A DNA stretch of 11,020 bases from UBA4416 sp044357775 (GTDB lineage Bacteria > Bacteroidota > Bacteroidia > B-17B0 > Aurantibacillaceae). The stretch lies in NCBI GenBank assembly GCA_044357775.1, contig JBIKOX010000095.1, forward strand, positions 1 through 11,020. Reading direction: 5' to 3'. How positions within the stretch are numbered: the stretch's first letter is position 1; the number at the start of each line of letters is the position of its first letter. The notes below the pieces were generated by a model. It worked only from the letters and a program-made list of their open reading frames with translations, searched no databases and was not told where the DNA came from. The translations under genes and the position numbers were made by a program. Positions 1-6,360 of the stretch are shown piece after piece.

Positions 1-842
1 GTTGGATGATAAGTTTGTTTTGGGTAGTACTTATTTTATTTTCGATTGTGCAAACTAAAATAGTTCATTATTCATCTTTGTGTTATTTTCCGTTAACGTA
101 TTTAGCAACCTATGGTATTCAAAAATTAATGGCAGGGCAATACCAATGGAAAAAATGGTTTCATGTATTTTTTATTGCAATTAGTTCGTTATTAGGAATA
201 GCCTTTTTGTTAGTTGGTTCTGTTCCGCTATTAAAGCCATGGCTTATTGCTAGTAATTTAATTGCAGATGAATTTGCCATTGAAAATTTAAAAGCTAATG
301 TGCACTGGAGTGGCTATGAGTGGCTAATTGGTTTAGCATTTTTAATTTCGTCTTTATTTAGTTTGGTAAAAATAAAATCAGGAAGTTTTAAATTCATTTA
401 TCTTTTATTTTTCGGTTCCTTACTTTCCGTTTATAGCTTAATTATGGTAATTGCTCCAAAAATAGAGCAGTATTCGCAACATGCCGCCATTGAATTTTAT
501 GAGCAATGCGCCAAACATAAATTTTATGTAGAAACAATTGGTTTTAAAAGTTATGCCACCTTGTTTTATGGAGAATTAGAGCCTGCTTTTAAAACTAATA
601 CATCATTCAATAGTTATGTTTTACAAAAAAAAGCTGATTTTGAATCTCAAAATTTAAACATTGAAGTTTCATATAGCTTAATTCGCACAGAATGGATGAA
701 GGATATTGTGATTAATAGAACTTGTTGCTTTGTATCAAAATTAAAAGATGGCGATTATATAAAAGCAAATTGGCCTCACCTGAAAGAGTTATACAGAAAA
801 AATGGTTTTATATTTTATGTAAAGCATGCCCCAATAAAATAA
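1..842 (+). CDS. C-terminal part of a GT39/ArnT-like membrane glycosyltransferase (5' truncated)
   Basis: This is the 3' end of a gene that begins before the window. The reading frame is open to base 3, and the Met codon at base 6 lies in the middle of a hydrophobic helix, so it is not the true start. Visible are a membrane segment, then KIVHYSSLCYFPLTYL, which matches the cytoplasm/periplasm loop motif (K-x-x-H/TY...P) of the ArnT/PMT-type family, then three further hydrophobic helices near residues 53-72, 104-122 and 128-148 counted from that Met, and a C-terminal soluble tail of about 130 residues containing KSYATLFY. Family members move a sugar from a polyprenyl-phosphate carrier to lipid, glycan or protein outside the cytoplasmic membrane. 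The catalytic N-terminal loop is outside the window, so the substrate cannot be judged. It converges on tspO with a 26-base gap and no clear terminator. Confidence 0.75.
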   Translation, partial: WMISLFWVVLILFSIVQTKIVHYSSLCYFPLTYLATYGIQKLMAGQYQWKKWFHVFFIAISSLLGIAFLLVGSVPLLKPWLIASNLIADEFAIENLKANVHWSGYEWLIGLAFLISSLFSLVKIKSGSFKFIYLLFFGSLLSVYSLIMVIAPKIEQYSQHAAIEFYEQCAKHKFYVETIGFKSYATLFYGELEPAFKTNTSFNSYVLQKKADFESQNLNIEVSYSLIRTEWMKDIVINRTCCFVSKLKDGDYIKANWPHLKELYRKNGFIFYVKHAPIK

Positions 843-868
843 TTGAAGTTAATTTAACAGCGCCTTAA

Positions 869-1336
869 TTAATTTAGTAACCAAATAGTTCCATTTAATA
901 CGCTTGCAAAACTTACCCACAGTAAGTATGGAATTTGAAGTAATGCGGCCGTTTTATTGATTTCAAAAAATACAATAATCATAGCAGCTATACTCAACCA
1001 AATTAATATAATCTCTATAAATGCAAGTCCTAATAATTGAAATTTAAAAAATATAAAACTCCACCAAAAATTCAAAAATAATTGAATACAAAATATAGTA
1101 ATTGCTTTTGTTTTCAATTCACTTTTTTTTGCTTGAATTATCATAAAAAAAGATATGCCCATTAAAACATAAAGGGTTGTCCAAACAGGACCAAATAAAT
1201 AGTTAGGAGGATTAAAGGATGGTTTTTCAATGTTTACGTACCATGTATCAATACTACTTGCTGTTGCAACTCCACTAACTGCACCAATTGCCAATGGAAT
1301 TATAATGCAAAGTAAAAGTTTTAAACTGGTTTTCAT
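869..1336 (-). CDS. tspO: TspO/MBR family tryptophan-rich sensory protein
   Basis: A 155-residue integral membrane protein with five hydrophobic helices, the normal length and topology for TspO, the bacterial relative of the mitochondrial translocator protein. Family landmarks visible: WY at 32-33, KPSFNPP at 38-44, FGPVWTTLY at 48-56, LNFWWS at 88-93, and PYLLWVSFASVLN at 136-148. TspO proteins bind porphyrins and are linked to tetrapyrrole handling and to light or oxidative stress responses; the exact reaction is debated. It is the third and last gene of a minus-strand run, 56 bases after the flavin-reductase-like gene, with no recognisable promoter in the gap, so co-transcription is likely. 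The start was chosen because ATG is followed directly by the first membrane helix. Confidence 0.93.
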   Translation of the reverse strand: MKTSLKLLLCIIIPLAIGAVSGVATASSIDTWYVNIEKPSFNPPNYLFGPVWTTLYVLMGISFFMIIQAKKSELKTKAITIFCIQLFLNFWWSFIFFKFQLLGLAFIEIILIWLSIAAMIIVFFEINKTAALLQIPYLLWVSFASVLNGTIWLLN

Positions 1337-1392
1337 TATTATGTGACGTTAATGGCTAGTATTAAAAGTATAGAAAGGTAGAGATAAATAAT

Positions 1393-2061
1393 CTATTTCG
1401 CTATATAACCTAATTTAGCATGAGCTGTTTCAATATTTGGTTTTGCATACTTTAATCTTGATAAACGACTTGTGCTGTGGTAACTATCAAGTCCGCTACA
1501 AGTTATAGATTTTGCTTTTTCAATATCCAAAAAACCATCTTCGCACAAGCAATTATTTGGAAAATAAACTTGATTAATTTGTCCAATGACTAATACAGTA
1601 TTATTTGTAGTAATATTTATTCGTTCCTTAAATTGCACACCTAATTGTATATGGCTTTCTTTTACAAAAGGAGCTACAAACCCTTTTTTAAAATCTGCTG
1701 TTAAATTAGTGGCATCAAATTCAGAAACGTCCTTATCATAGCGCGCCGATGTTTGATGTGCTTGTTGGTATATTTCTTCGTGGATATGGTTGATGGTATA
1801 AAAACCAGTTTCAATAATATTTGAAAGTGTGTGTCTGTCAACCGAATCAGGCCTGGATATAAAGCCGATATAGGGAGGATTAGCGCCAATGTGTATTAAG
1901 GAATTAAATATGGCTAAATTAGTTTGCTTTAAATTATTAGTTGTTCCTATTAGTGCAACACTTTTAAAGCCAGATAATGAATTTACAAAAGCAGCTCTAT
2001 AGCGCTGTTCTAGGCCCATTAAATCAACAAACGATAAATAACGTTGTGTGGTACTTTCCAT
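1393..2061 (-). CDS. Flavin reductase family protein (FMN-binding split barrel)
   Basis: A 222-residue soluble protein. The core at about residues 25-165 carries the flavin-reductase-like split-barrel pattern: an opening strand (FKSVALIGT), then TNLAIFNSLIHIGANPP at 47-63, the segment that lines the FMN phosphate in this family, followed by IGFISRP and the TGFYTIN strand at 85-91. Relatives reduce flavin with NAD(P)H or simply bind FMN; the sequence does not say which. The C-terminus (SRLSRLKYAKP at 198-208) resembles a subfamily found beside photolyase and SDR genes, which is a recalled association and not checked. It starts only 4 bases after the SDR stop codon, so the two are almost certainly translated from one transcript. 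TspO follows 56 bases later. Confidence 0.8.
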   Translation of the reverse strand: MESTTQRYLSFVDLMGLEQRYRAAFVNSLSGFKSVALIGTTNNLKQTNLAIFNSLIHIGANPPYIGFISRPDSVDRHTLSNIIETGFYTINHIHEEIYQQAHQTSARYDKDVSEFDATNLTADFKKGFVAPFVKESHIQLGVQFKERINITTNNTVLVIGQINQVYFPNNCLCEDGFLDIEKAKSITCSGLDSYHSTSRLSRLKYAKPNIETAHAKLGYIAK

Positions 2062-2065
2062 GATG

Positions 2066-2752
2066 TTAAACTTTTAATGCAGACATTCCACCATCAACAT
2101 GTAAAATTTGACCAGTAATCCATGATGAGTTATCGGATAATAAAAACTCTGCCATGTTAGCTAGATCATCGGGAGAACCAATTCGTTTTAAGGGATGACG
2201 ATTATTACTCGCTTCTAATTTTTCTGGAGTATTTACCAACTTATCGGCCAATGGGGTGTTAGTTAACGATGGTGCGATACAATTAACTCTTATTTTTGGA
2301 GAAAATTCAGCAGCTAACGATTTTGTTAATCCTTCAATAGCGCCTTTACTTGCTGCTACAGAGGAATGAAAAGACATACCCATTTGAACGGCCACAGTGC
2401 TAAACAATACGATGGACGCATTTTTTGATAACTGTAAATTTGCAGTATAAGCTTGAATGCATTTAATTGCGCCAAGCACATTTAACTCAAAATCATTTTT
2501 ATAATCTTGCAATTTGATGGCTCTAAATGGCTTTAAATTGATAGATCCCGGGCAATATACAATCCCATCAATTACACCTTCTAATTTTGGTAAATCAGTC
2601 TCTGATAAAATATCATGCGTGTGATGTTGAGTACATTGTATATCAGGAGTATTTCTTGAAATAGAAATAACTTGTTCGTTGCGCAAAATTAATTTTTGTG
2701 CCAAGGATTTTCCTATGCCAGATGTTGCACCAATAATAAGCGTTGTTTTCAT
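2066..2752 (-). CDS. SDR family oxidoreductase lacking the catalytic tyrosine
   Basis: A 228-residue Rossmann-fold short-chain dehydrogenase/reductase of typical length. The nucleotide-binding motif GATSGIG is at 8-14, the structural Asn at N91 (NVLGA), the catalytic Ser position at S118 (VLFSTV), and the active-site Lys at K136. The Tyr four residues before that Lys, normally the general acid/base, is Val132 (HSSVAASKGA, codon at 2357-2359). Downstream landmarks are intact: RVNCIAPSLTNTP at 155-167 and a C-terminal GQILHVDGGM. The missing Tyr means ordinary SDR catalysis is doubtful, though cofactor binding looks preserved. I recall similar Val-containing SDRs near photolyase genes, so this may be a conserved subfamily and not decay. 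It is the first gene of the operon with the flavin-reductase-like gene (4-base gap) and tspO. Confidence 0.88.
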   Translation of the reverse strand: MKTTLIIGATSGIGKSLAQKLILRNEQVISISRNTPDIQCTQHHTHDILSETDLPKLEGVIDGIVYCPGSINLKPFRAIKLQDYKNDFELNVLGAIKCIQAYTANLQLSKNASIVLFSTVAVQMGMSFHSSVAASKGAIEGLTKSLAAEFSPKIRVNCIAPSLTNTPLADKLVNTPEKLEASNNRHPLKRIGSPDDLANMAEFLLSDNSSWITGQILHVDGGMSALKV

Positions 2753-2769
2753 GGCGATAAGACAAATGG

Positions 2770-2789
2770 AATCTAATTTTGTTTAGATT
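2770..2789. promoter_or_regulatory. Short inverted repeat upstream of the SDR operon
   Basis: Seven-base arms, AATCTAA at 2770-2776 and TTAGATT at 2783-2789, are separated by 6 bases and end 18 bases before the SDR start codon. The position suits an operator or a 5'-leader hairpin. No regulator is adjacent and no good TAnnTTTG box was found here, so the role is a guess. Confidence 0.3.
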
Positions 2790-2796
2790 GAGTTTA

Positions 2797-2828
2797 TTTC
2801 TGCCCTTGTTGGTCTTATAAATAACAAG
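2797..2828 (+). repeat. Hairpin repeat, copy 1
   Basis: It shares 28 of 32 bases with 3123-3154, including a perfect 17-base block (2797-2813). The 3' half can form a hairpin with arms CTTGTT (2805-2810) and AACAAG (2823-2828). The repeat is likely one of the short dispersed palindromic repeats of Bacteroidota intergenic DNA. Confidence 0.6.
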
Positions 2829-2990
2829 TTACTATTTGTAGTTGAACGAATGGAACATAGATAACACAGATTAATAGGATTAGAAATGATTTTTACCACT
2901 TGTCAAGGTATATACAACAACGATAATTGATATTAAATAGTTGTTGTAATAACCCCAACATCAGCAATAAATAATAAATGCAAATTAAAA

Positions 2991-3102
2991 CTGCGTGAAG
3001 GATAGAACGTAAATCCTTTTAAAAGCAAGCTTTAGCGCAGGTTTTAAAAGATTGAAGTGATAGCCTGTCCCGATCCGCCAGTTGGCGGATCGGGACACGC
3101 CC
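2991..3102 (+). ncRNA. Candidate structured RNA or dispersed palindromic element
   Basis: Four helices can be drawn by hand in about 110 bases. A closing stem pairs GCGT (2993-2996) with ACGC (3097-3100). Inside it are AAGGAT (2998-3003) with ATCCTT (3013-3018) around a 9-base loop, TTAAAA (3019-3024) with TTTTAA (3042-3047), and a long GC-rich stem of 14 pairs (3066-3079 with 3084-3097, loop AGTT). The outermost base pair of the last stem competes with the closing stem. A motif of the form GAAG-(T)-GATAG occurs twice, at 2997-3005 and 3054-3063. The arrangement resembles a multibranch junction. I recall similar phrases recurring in Bacteroidota intergenic DNA, perhaps an orphan RNA class, but could not check this. 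Transcription is not shown. Confidence 0.45.
3066..3097. repeat. Perfect 14-bp GC-rich palindrome (REP-like)
   Basis: The arms are TGTCCCGATCCGCC and its exact reverse complement, separated by AGTT. The 5' end TGTCCCGA also begins the palindrome at 6361-6380, so the two may belong to related REP-like families. The arms are far richer in GC than the surrounding DNA. There is no T-run after it, which argues against a simple terminator. Confidence 0.75.
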
Positions 3103-3122
3103 AAATAAATAAATAAAATATT

Positions 3123-3154
3123 TTTCTGCCCTTGTTGGTGTTATCACTAGCAAG
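3123..3154 (+). repeat. Hairpin repeat, copy 2
   Basis: This is the second copy of the 32-base repeat at 2797-2828. Read as RNA, CTTGTTGGTG (3131-3140) pairs with CACTAGCAAG (3145-3154) over all ten positions if two G-U pairs are allowed, with loop TTAT. It lies 26 bases after the GC-rich palindrome. Confidence 0.6.
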
Positions 3155-3248
3155 AAATACCAAAACGTCAATCCTATCTGGTGCAGGAGAGTAACTGTTG
3201 CTGTTATTATCAATTGCAGCGAAAAAATCTATTTTTGTGAATCTCGAG

Positions 3249-3276
3249 TTTGTTTTAATTTTATATCATAAATTTG
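3249..3276 (+). promoter_or_regulatory. Probable ltaE promoter (Bacteroidota type)
   Basis: A perfect TAnnTTTG box, TAAATTTG at 3269-3276, is preceded by TTTG at 3249-3252 with a 16-base spacer, slightly short of the usual 17-19. Transcription would start near 3283, leaving a leader of about 50 bases before the ltaE ATG. Confidence 0.55.
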
Positions 3277-3333
3277 AAATAGTGTTTTTAATAACAGGAA
3301 ATAGATTTAAATAAGTGATTCAAAATAATTAAT

Positions 3334-4353
3334 ATGATAATTGATTTAAGAAGTGATACCGTAACAAAGCCAAGCAAAGCTATGTTGGACGCTATGTTTT
3401 GTGCGGAAGTAGGTGATGATGTGTTTAATGAAGATCCAACGGTATTAGCGTTAGAGGATAAAGCCGCTAAATTGTTTGGTAAAGAAAATGCGTTGTTTTG
3501 TCCGAGCGGCACTATGACAAATCAAATTGCAATAAAGTGCCACACGCAACCCGGCGACGAATTAATTTGTGATGTAAATTCGCACATTTATAATTATGAA
3601 GGCGGCGGAATATCATCTAACTCTGGTGTACAAGCAAAATTAGTACAAGGCGACCGAGGAAGAATAACAGCCAAACATATTGAAGATAATGTTAATGCTG
3701 ATTATGACTGGCTCACTCGCACATCTTTAGTATGTTTGGAAAACACGGTGAATAGAGCAGGAGGGAGCTTTTATGATTTAGAAACCATCAAACAAATTAA
3801 AATAGTTTGCGAAAAAAATAAGTTGCCTTTGCATTTAGATGGCGCCCGTATTTTTAATGCCATTATAGAAAATAATTATTCTGCAACTGATATTGGAAGT
3901 CAATTTGATTCTATTTCAATATGTTTGTCAAAAGGCTTAGGCGCGCCAATTGGTTCATTATTACTAGGCAGTAAATCGTTCATAAAAAAGGCACGACGTG
4001 TGCGCAAAGTATTTGGAGGCGGTATGCGACAAGCTGGTTATTTAGCAGCAGCAGGTATTTTTGCACTTGATAACAATATCAATAGATTAACCCAAGATCA
4101 TTTGCGAGCTAAAGAAATTGGTAAGGTATTAAGCACATTATCTTATGTAGAAAGCGTCATGCCTGTTGATACCAATATTGTTATATTTAATTTAACAGAT
4201 AAATACACTGCAGTAAGTTTTGAAGAAGCATTGAAACCTTTTGATATTAAGCTCGCAGCCTTTGGAAAACAAACTATTCGTTTTGTAACACATCTCGATT
4301 TTACAGATGAGATGTTAGCAAACGTGATTGAAGTTTTAAAAACTAAACTATAA
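3334..4353 (+). CDS. ltaE: Low-specificity L-threonine aldolase
   Basis: A 339-residue cytoplasmic PLP enzyme of fold type I that cleaves L-threonine or L-allo-threonine to glycine and acetaldehyde. It is full length for the family. The N-terminus has the family signature IDLRSDTVTKP, followed by VGDDVFNEDPTV at 26-37 and the CPSGTMTNQIA segment at 56-66. The active-site His that stacks on PLP is H84 (NSHIYNYEGGG), HLDGAR is at 167-172, and the Schiff-base lysine is K200 in SICLSKGLGAPIGSLL. All key residues are present. It stands alone on the plus strand, with its own promoter at 3249-3276 and no cistron following; the next gene converges on it 387 bases away. Close relatives include other beta-eliminating lyases, but the SDTVTKP start and the lysine context favour LtaE. 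Confidence 0.94.
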   Translation: MIIDLRSDTVTKPSKAMLDAMFCAEVGDDVFNEDPTVLALEDKAAKLFGKENALFCPSGTMTNQIAIKCHTQPGDELICDVNSHIYNYEGGGISSNSGVQAKLVQGDRGRITAKHIEDNVNADYDWLTRTSLVCLENTVNRAGGSFYDLETIKQIKIVCEKNKLPLHLDGARIFNAIIENNYSATDIGSQFDSISICLSKGLGAPIGSLLLGSKSFIKKARRVRKVFGGGMRQAGYLAAAGIFALDNNINRLTQDHLRAKEIGKVLSTLSYVESVMPVDTNIVIFNLTDKYTAVSFEEALKPFDIKLAAFGKQTIRFVTHLDFTDEMLANVIEVLKTKL

Positions 4354-4418
4354 GTTTATTTTCGCAACTATTTATTGTTGCTTTCAATTATGCTATCGCA
4401 TCTTCGCAGGACGTGACC

Positions 4419-4440
4419 TTAAACCCTAATCAGGGTTTAA
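4419..4440. repeat. Hairpin downstream of ltaE
   Basis: Perfect 9-base arms TTAAACCCT (4419-4427) and AGGGTTTAA (4432-4440) surround loop AATC, 65 bases after the ltaE stop. There is no following T-run, so it is not a classical terminator, although it could still act as a 3'-end stabilising structure for ltaE mRNA. Confidence 0.6.
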
Positions 4441-4585
4441 TCAAAGTATTGGGATATTAGTGAATTCAAACCTTTTAGAGTTTATAATTTTATTTTAATT
4501 CATAGTAATTTGAAAGAATAGATAAAAACTTGTGCATCATATTATAGCAAATTTATCATACGTTGGTAGTAGTGCGGTGGATTTT

Positions 4586-4705
4586 GGCGAAAGAGAGCGA
4601 ACTGCAATTTTTTCGGCGGCACTGCGAAGACTTTTGTGTGAGAAAAGAATTGGAGTTGGTCTTTCGCCTTGAATTTTTGGTTCTTTTTTTTTAAGAAAAA
4701 AGAAC
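4586..4705. repeat. Nested palindromic element (MITE-like or structured 3' UTR)
   Basis: Outer arms GGCGAAAGA (4586-4594) and TCTTTCGCC (4660-4668) match exactly. Nested within them, AATTTTTTC (4606-4614) can pair with GAAAAGAATT (4642-4651) with one mismatch. A separate 10-bp hairpin follows, GTTCTTTTTT (4680-4689) with AAAAAAGAAC (4696-4705). The composition differs from its surroundings, and similar phrases seem familiar from Bacteroidota intergenic DNA. The minus-strand ABC ATPase transcript would enter it just after its stop codon, so the last hairpin may serve as a 3' end on that strand. Confidence 0.45.
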
Positions 4706-4740
4706 AGTAAAATCAAATCTACTTTTTGAATGAACCCTAA

Positions 4741-5466
4741 TTAGTTGTAGCTCTCAATCCGAGATTTAAAAGAAGTGATGGTTTTGTTCAAATTATCAGA
4801 TTCTACAACACCATCCTTTAAACGAACAATGCGATGCGCATGCAATGCAATATCTTCTTCGTGAGTTACTAAAATAATTGTATTCCCATTTTTATGTATT
4901 TCTTCAAGCAATCCCATGATTTCGATGGAAGTTTTACTATCTAAATTACCAGTAGGTTCGTCAGCTAAAATAATAGCAGGATTATTTACTAAAGCTCTAG
5001 CAATAGCCACACGCTGGCGCTGCCCGCCAGATAGCTCATTTGGTTTATGCGACATCCGATTTCCCAAACCAACTTGTTCAAGAACTTTCTTGGCCATTTC
5101 TTCACGTTTAGTTTTTTCAATACCGGCATAAACCAAAGGCAACATCACATTTTCTAAAGTAGTTGAACGAGGAAGCAAATTAAACGTTTGAAACACAAAT
5201 CCAATTTGCTTGTTTCTAACTTCAGCTAATTCATTATCAGTCATTTTAGCAACTGCTAATTTATTTAACATATACTCGCCCGAGGTTGGCGAATCTAAGC
5301 ATCCTAACATGTTCATTAAAGTTGATTTGCCACTTCCACTGGGCCCCATTAATGCAACATATTCATTTTTGTATATATTAATACTTACGCCACTTAAAGC
5401 ATGAATTTCTTCTGTACCAATTTTATATTCCTTTTTTATATTACTAAGTTCAATGATGTGTTCCAT
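4741..5466 (-). CDS. ABC transporter ATP-binding protein, LolD/MacB (FtsE-like) type
   Basis: A 241-residue nucleotide-binding subunit with every catalytic motif: Walker A GPSGSGKST at 41-49, Q-loop VFQTFNLLP at 91-99, ABC signature LSGGQRQRVAIARAL at 145-159, Walker B IILADEPTGNLDS at 165-177 with catalytic Glu170, and H-loop His202 (LVTHEEDIA). LADEPTGNLDS and the overall length place it in the LolD/MacB/FtsE group, whose members power membrane permeases that move lipoproteins, antibiotics or peptides across or out of the inner membrane, or regulate cell-wall hydrolases. No FtsX-like or MacB-like permease is adjacent, so its partner must be encoded elsewhere. It appears to have its own promoter (5493-5520). 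The short tail after residue 222 has no recognisable domain. Confidence 0.9.
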   Translation of the reverse strand: MEHIIELSNIKKEYKIGTEEIHALSGVSINIYKNEYVALMGPSGSGKSTLMNMLGCLDSPTSGEYMLNKLAVAKMTDNELAEVRNKQIGFVFQTFNLLPRSTTLENVMLPLVYAGIEKTKREEMAKKVLEQVGLGNRMSHKPNELSGGQRQRVAIARALVNNPAIILADEPTGNLDSKTSIEIMGLLEEIHKNGNTIILVTHEEDIALHAHRIVRLKDGVVESDNLNKTITSFKSRIESYN

Positions 5467-5492
5467 TTAATAAAGGTAATTATTTAATAGCT

Positions 5493-5520
5493 TAAATTTA
5501 GCGAATTATTTTATTGGCAA
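5493..5520 (-). promoter_or_regulatory. Possible promoter of the ABC ATPase gene
   Basis: Read on the minus strand, TTG (5518-5520) is followed after exactly 17 bases by TAAATTTA (5493-5500), which differs from TAnnTTTG only at the last base. The start codon is 27 bases further on. The spacing is right for Bacteroidota, but AT-rich chance matches are common. Confidence 0.4.
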
Positions 5521-5658
5521 TTATAAGAGATTAAAGGGGTTTTAGATATGCAAAAAAAAAGGGCGATTGAATGCAGATAAGAAAGATTTATTATGATTAG
5601 AATGATTTTTTAATCATATATGTTATGCAGAATATGATATGATTGATATCTTTCTTCA

Positions 5659-5683
5659 ACACCACACCACACCACACCACACC
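5659..5683. repeat. Five-base microsatellite (ACCAC)n
   Basis: Twenty-five bases with perfect period 5, including four full ACCAC units at 5661-5680 plus partial units at both ends. It lies in the gap between the small membrane protein gene (its stop is 40 bases away) and the ABC ATPase gene, about 190 bases upstream of the latter's start, outside any coding sequence. Confidence 0.9.
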
Positions 5684-5722
5684 GTGCTAATTATTATCAG
5701 CGTTCTGTTTTTTTACTCAAAC

Positions 5723-6325
5723 TTAATTAAACTTATAACCGATTTTCAAAAAATTGCCTGAAAAGTTGAAACTGGCTTTTTTCAAAAATGTGTCTAAATG
5801 TTTTTTTCGATTCCTGTTATTTAAAATTGTCATTGCCATATCAAAGACCATTAAGCCTGCTCCTTGTATTACAATTGAATTACCAAAACCGGTAAATCTT
5901 TCTTGTTTTTTTAAATCTGTTTGATGACTAGCGTATTCTTTTAAATAAAATCCACTAGTAATATATACCACATCTAATAACGAATTAACTAAAAAAATTT
6001 TCTCCGTTTTAGTCTGTTTTTTTTGCAAATCATAAATTGAAGAAGATGTTTTTTCTTTAGATAATAAACTAGGCAAGGCAAGCCCTAAATTAATAACTCC
6101 CCAAGAAGCATTCATCATATAAAAATCTTTTTCTTCATTACTTTTAGTTAATGAATATCCCACAGCACTTCCAATAATGTTTGCACCAGCCCAAGAACTA
6201 AGGACTATCATTCCGTTACGATTTAATGTATTCGCACGGCTGTCAAATTGTTTAATTATCGAATCCGTTTGCGCACCCGAAATCTTAAACGTAAGTAATG
6301 TTAGTATCAAGATTAAATATTTCAT
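5723..6325 (-). CDS. Uncharacterised small membrane protein with signal peptide
   Basis: A 200-residue protein without a function I can name. It begins with a clear signal peptide (hydrophobic core at 4-13, likely cleavage after SGA at 16-18). Three or four further hydrophobic stretches lie near 40-58, 72-88, 110-127 and 148-168. Repeated features are NRNGMIVLSSWAGANI at 35-50, FYMMNASWGVINLGLA at 68-83 and an Asn-rich, basic segment at 169-176. The motif pairing (N-G-M...W then MNA-W...N-L) resembles a domain of unknown function common in Bacteroidota, possibly DUF6992; this is memory, not a search. The last 15 residues alternate polar and aromatic and end KIGYKFN, like a closing beta strand. 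It is a single gene with no partner and no recognised promoter. Confidence 0.7.
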   Translation of the reverse strand: MKYLILILTLLTFKISGAQTDSIIKQFDSRANTLNRNGMIVLSSWAGANIIGSAVGYSLTKSNEEKDFYMMNASWGVINLGLALPSLLSKEKTSSSIYDLQKKQTKTEKIFLVNSLLDVVYITSGFYLKEYASHQTDLKKQERFTGFGNSIVIQGAGLMVFDMAMTILNNRNRKKHLDTFLKKASFNFSGNFLKIGYKFN

Positions 6326-6360
6326 ATGTCTAAATTATTGTTTTTTATTTACCATAACTT

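Larger units (their letters stand above)
2753..3333. other. Repeat-rich intergenic region, no gene seen
   Basis: This 581-base gap separates the divergent SDR operon and ltaE. It contains an inverted repeat just upstream of the SDR gene (2770-2789), two copies of a 32-base hairpin repeat (2797-2828 and 3123-3154), a degenerate phrase shared with 5583-5611, a foldable element at about 2991-3102 and the ltaE promoter. A short open frame across 3019-3213 on the minus strand runs straight through the palindromes and has no family resemblance, so it is not called. Confidence 0.8.
4354..4740. other. Intergenic region with palindromic elements, no gene seen
   Basis: This 387-base gap lies between the convergent 3' ends of ltaE and the ABC ATPase gene. 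It contains a 9-bp hairpin at 4419-4440, a larger nested inverted-repeat element at 4586-4668 and a T/A-rich hairpin at 4680-4705. No open frame with protein character was seen in either direction. Confidence 0.75.

Noticed and set aside
3019..3213. Minus-strand open frame of 64 codons in the repeat-rich gap
   Set aside because: It runs through the 14-bp palindrome and hairpin repeat, has no family resemblance or start context, and its sequence is explained by the repeats.
4419..4440. Intrinsic terminator of ltaE
   Set aside because: The hairpin is perfect but has no T-run after it, so it was listed as a hairpin only.
5659..5683. CRISPR-like tandem repeat
   Set aside because: The unit is five bases with no spacers, so it is a microsatellite.
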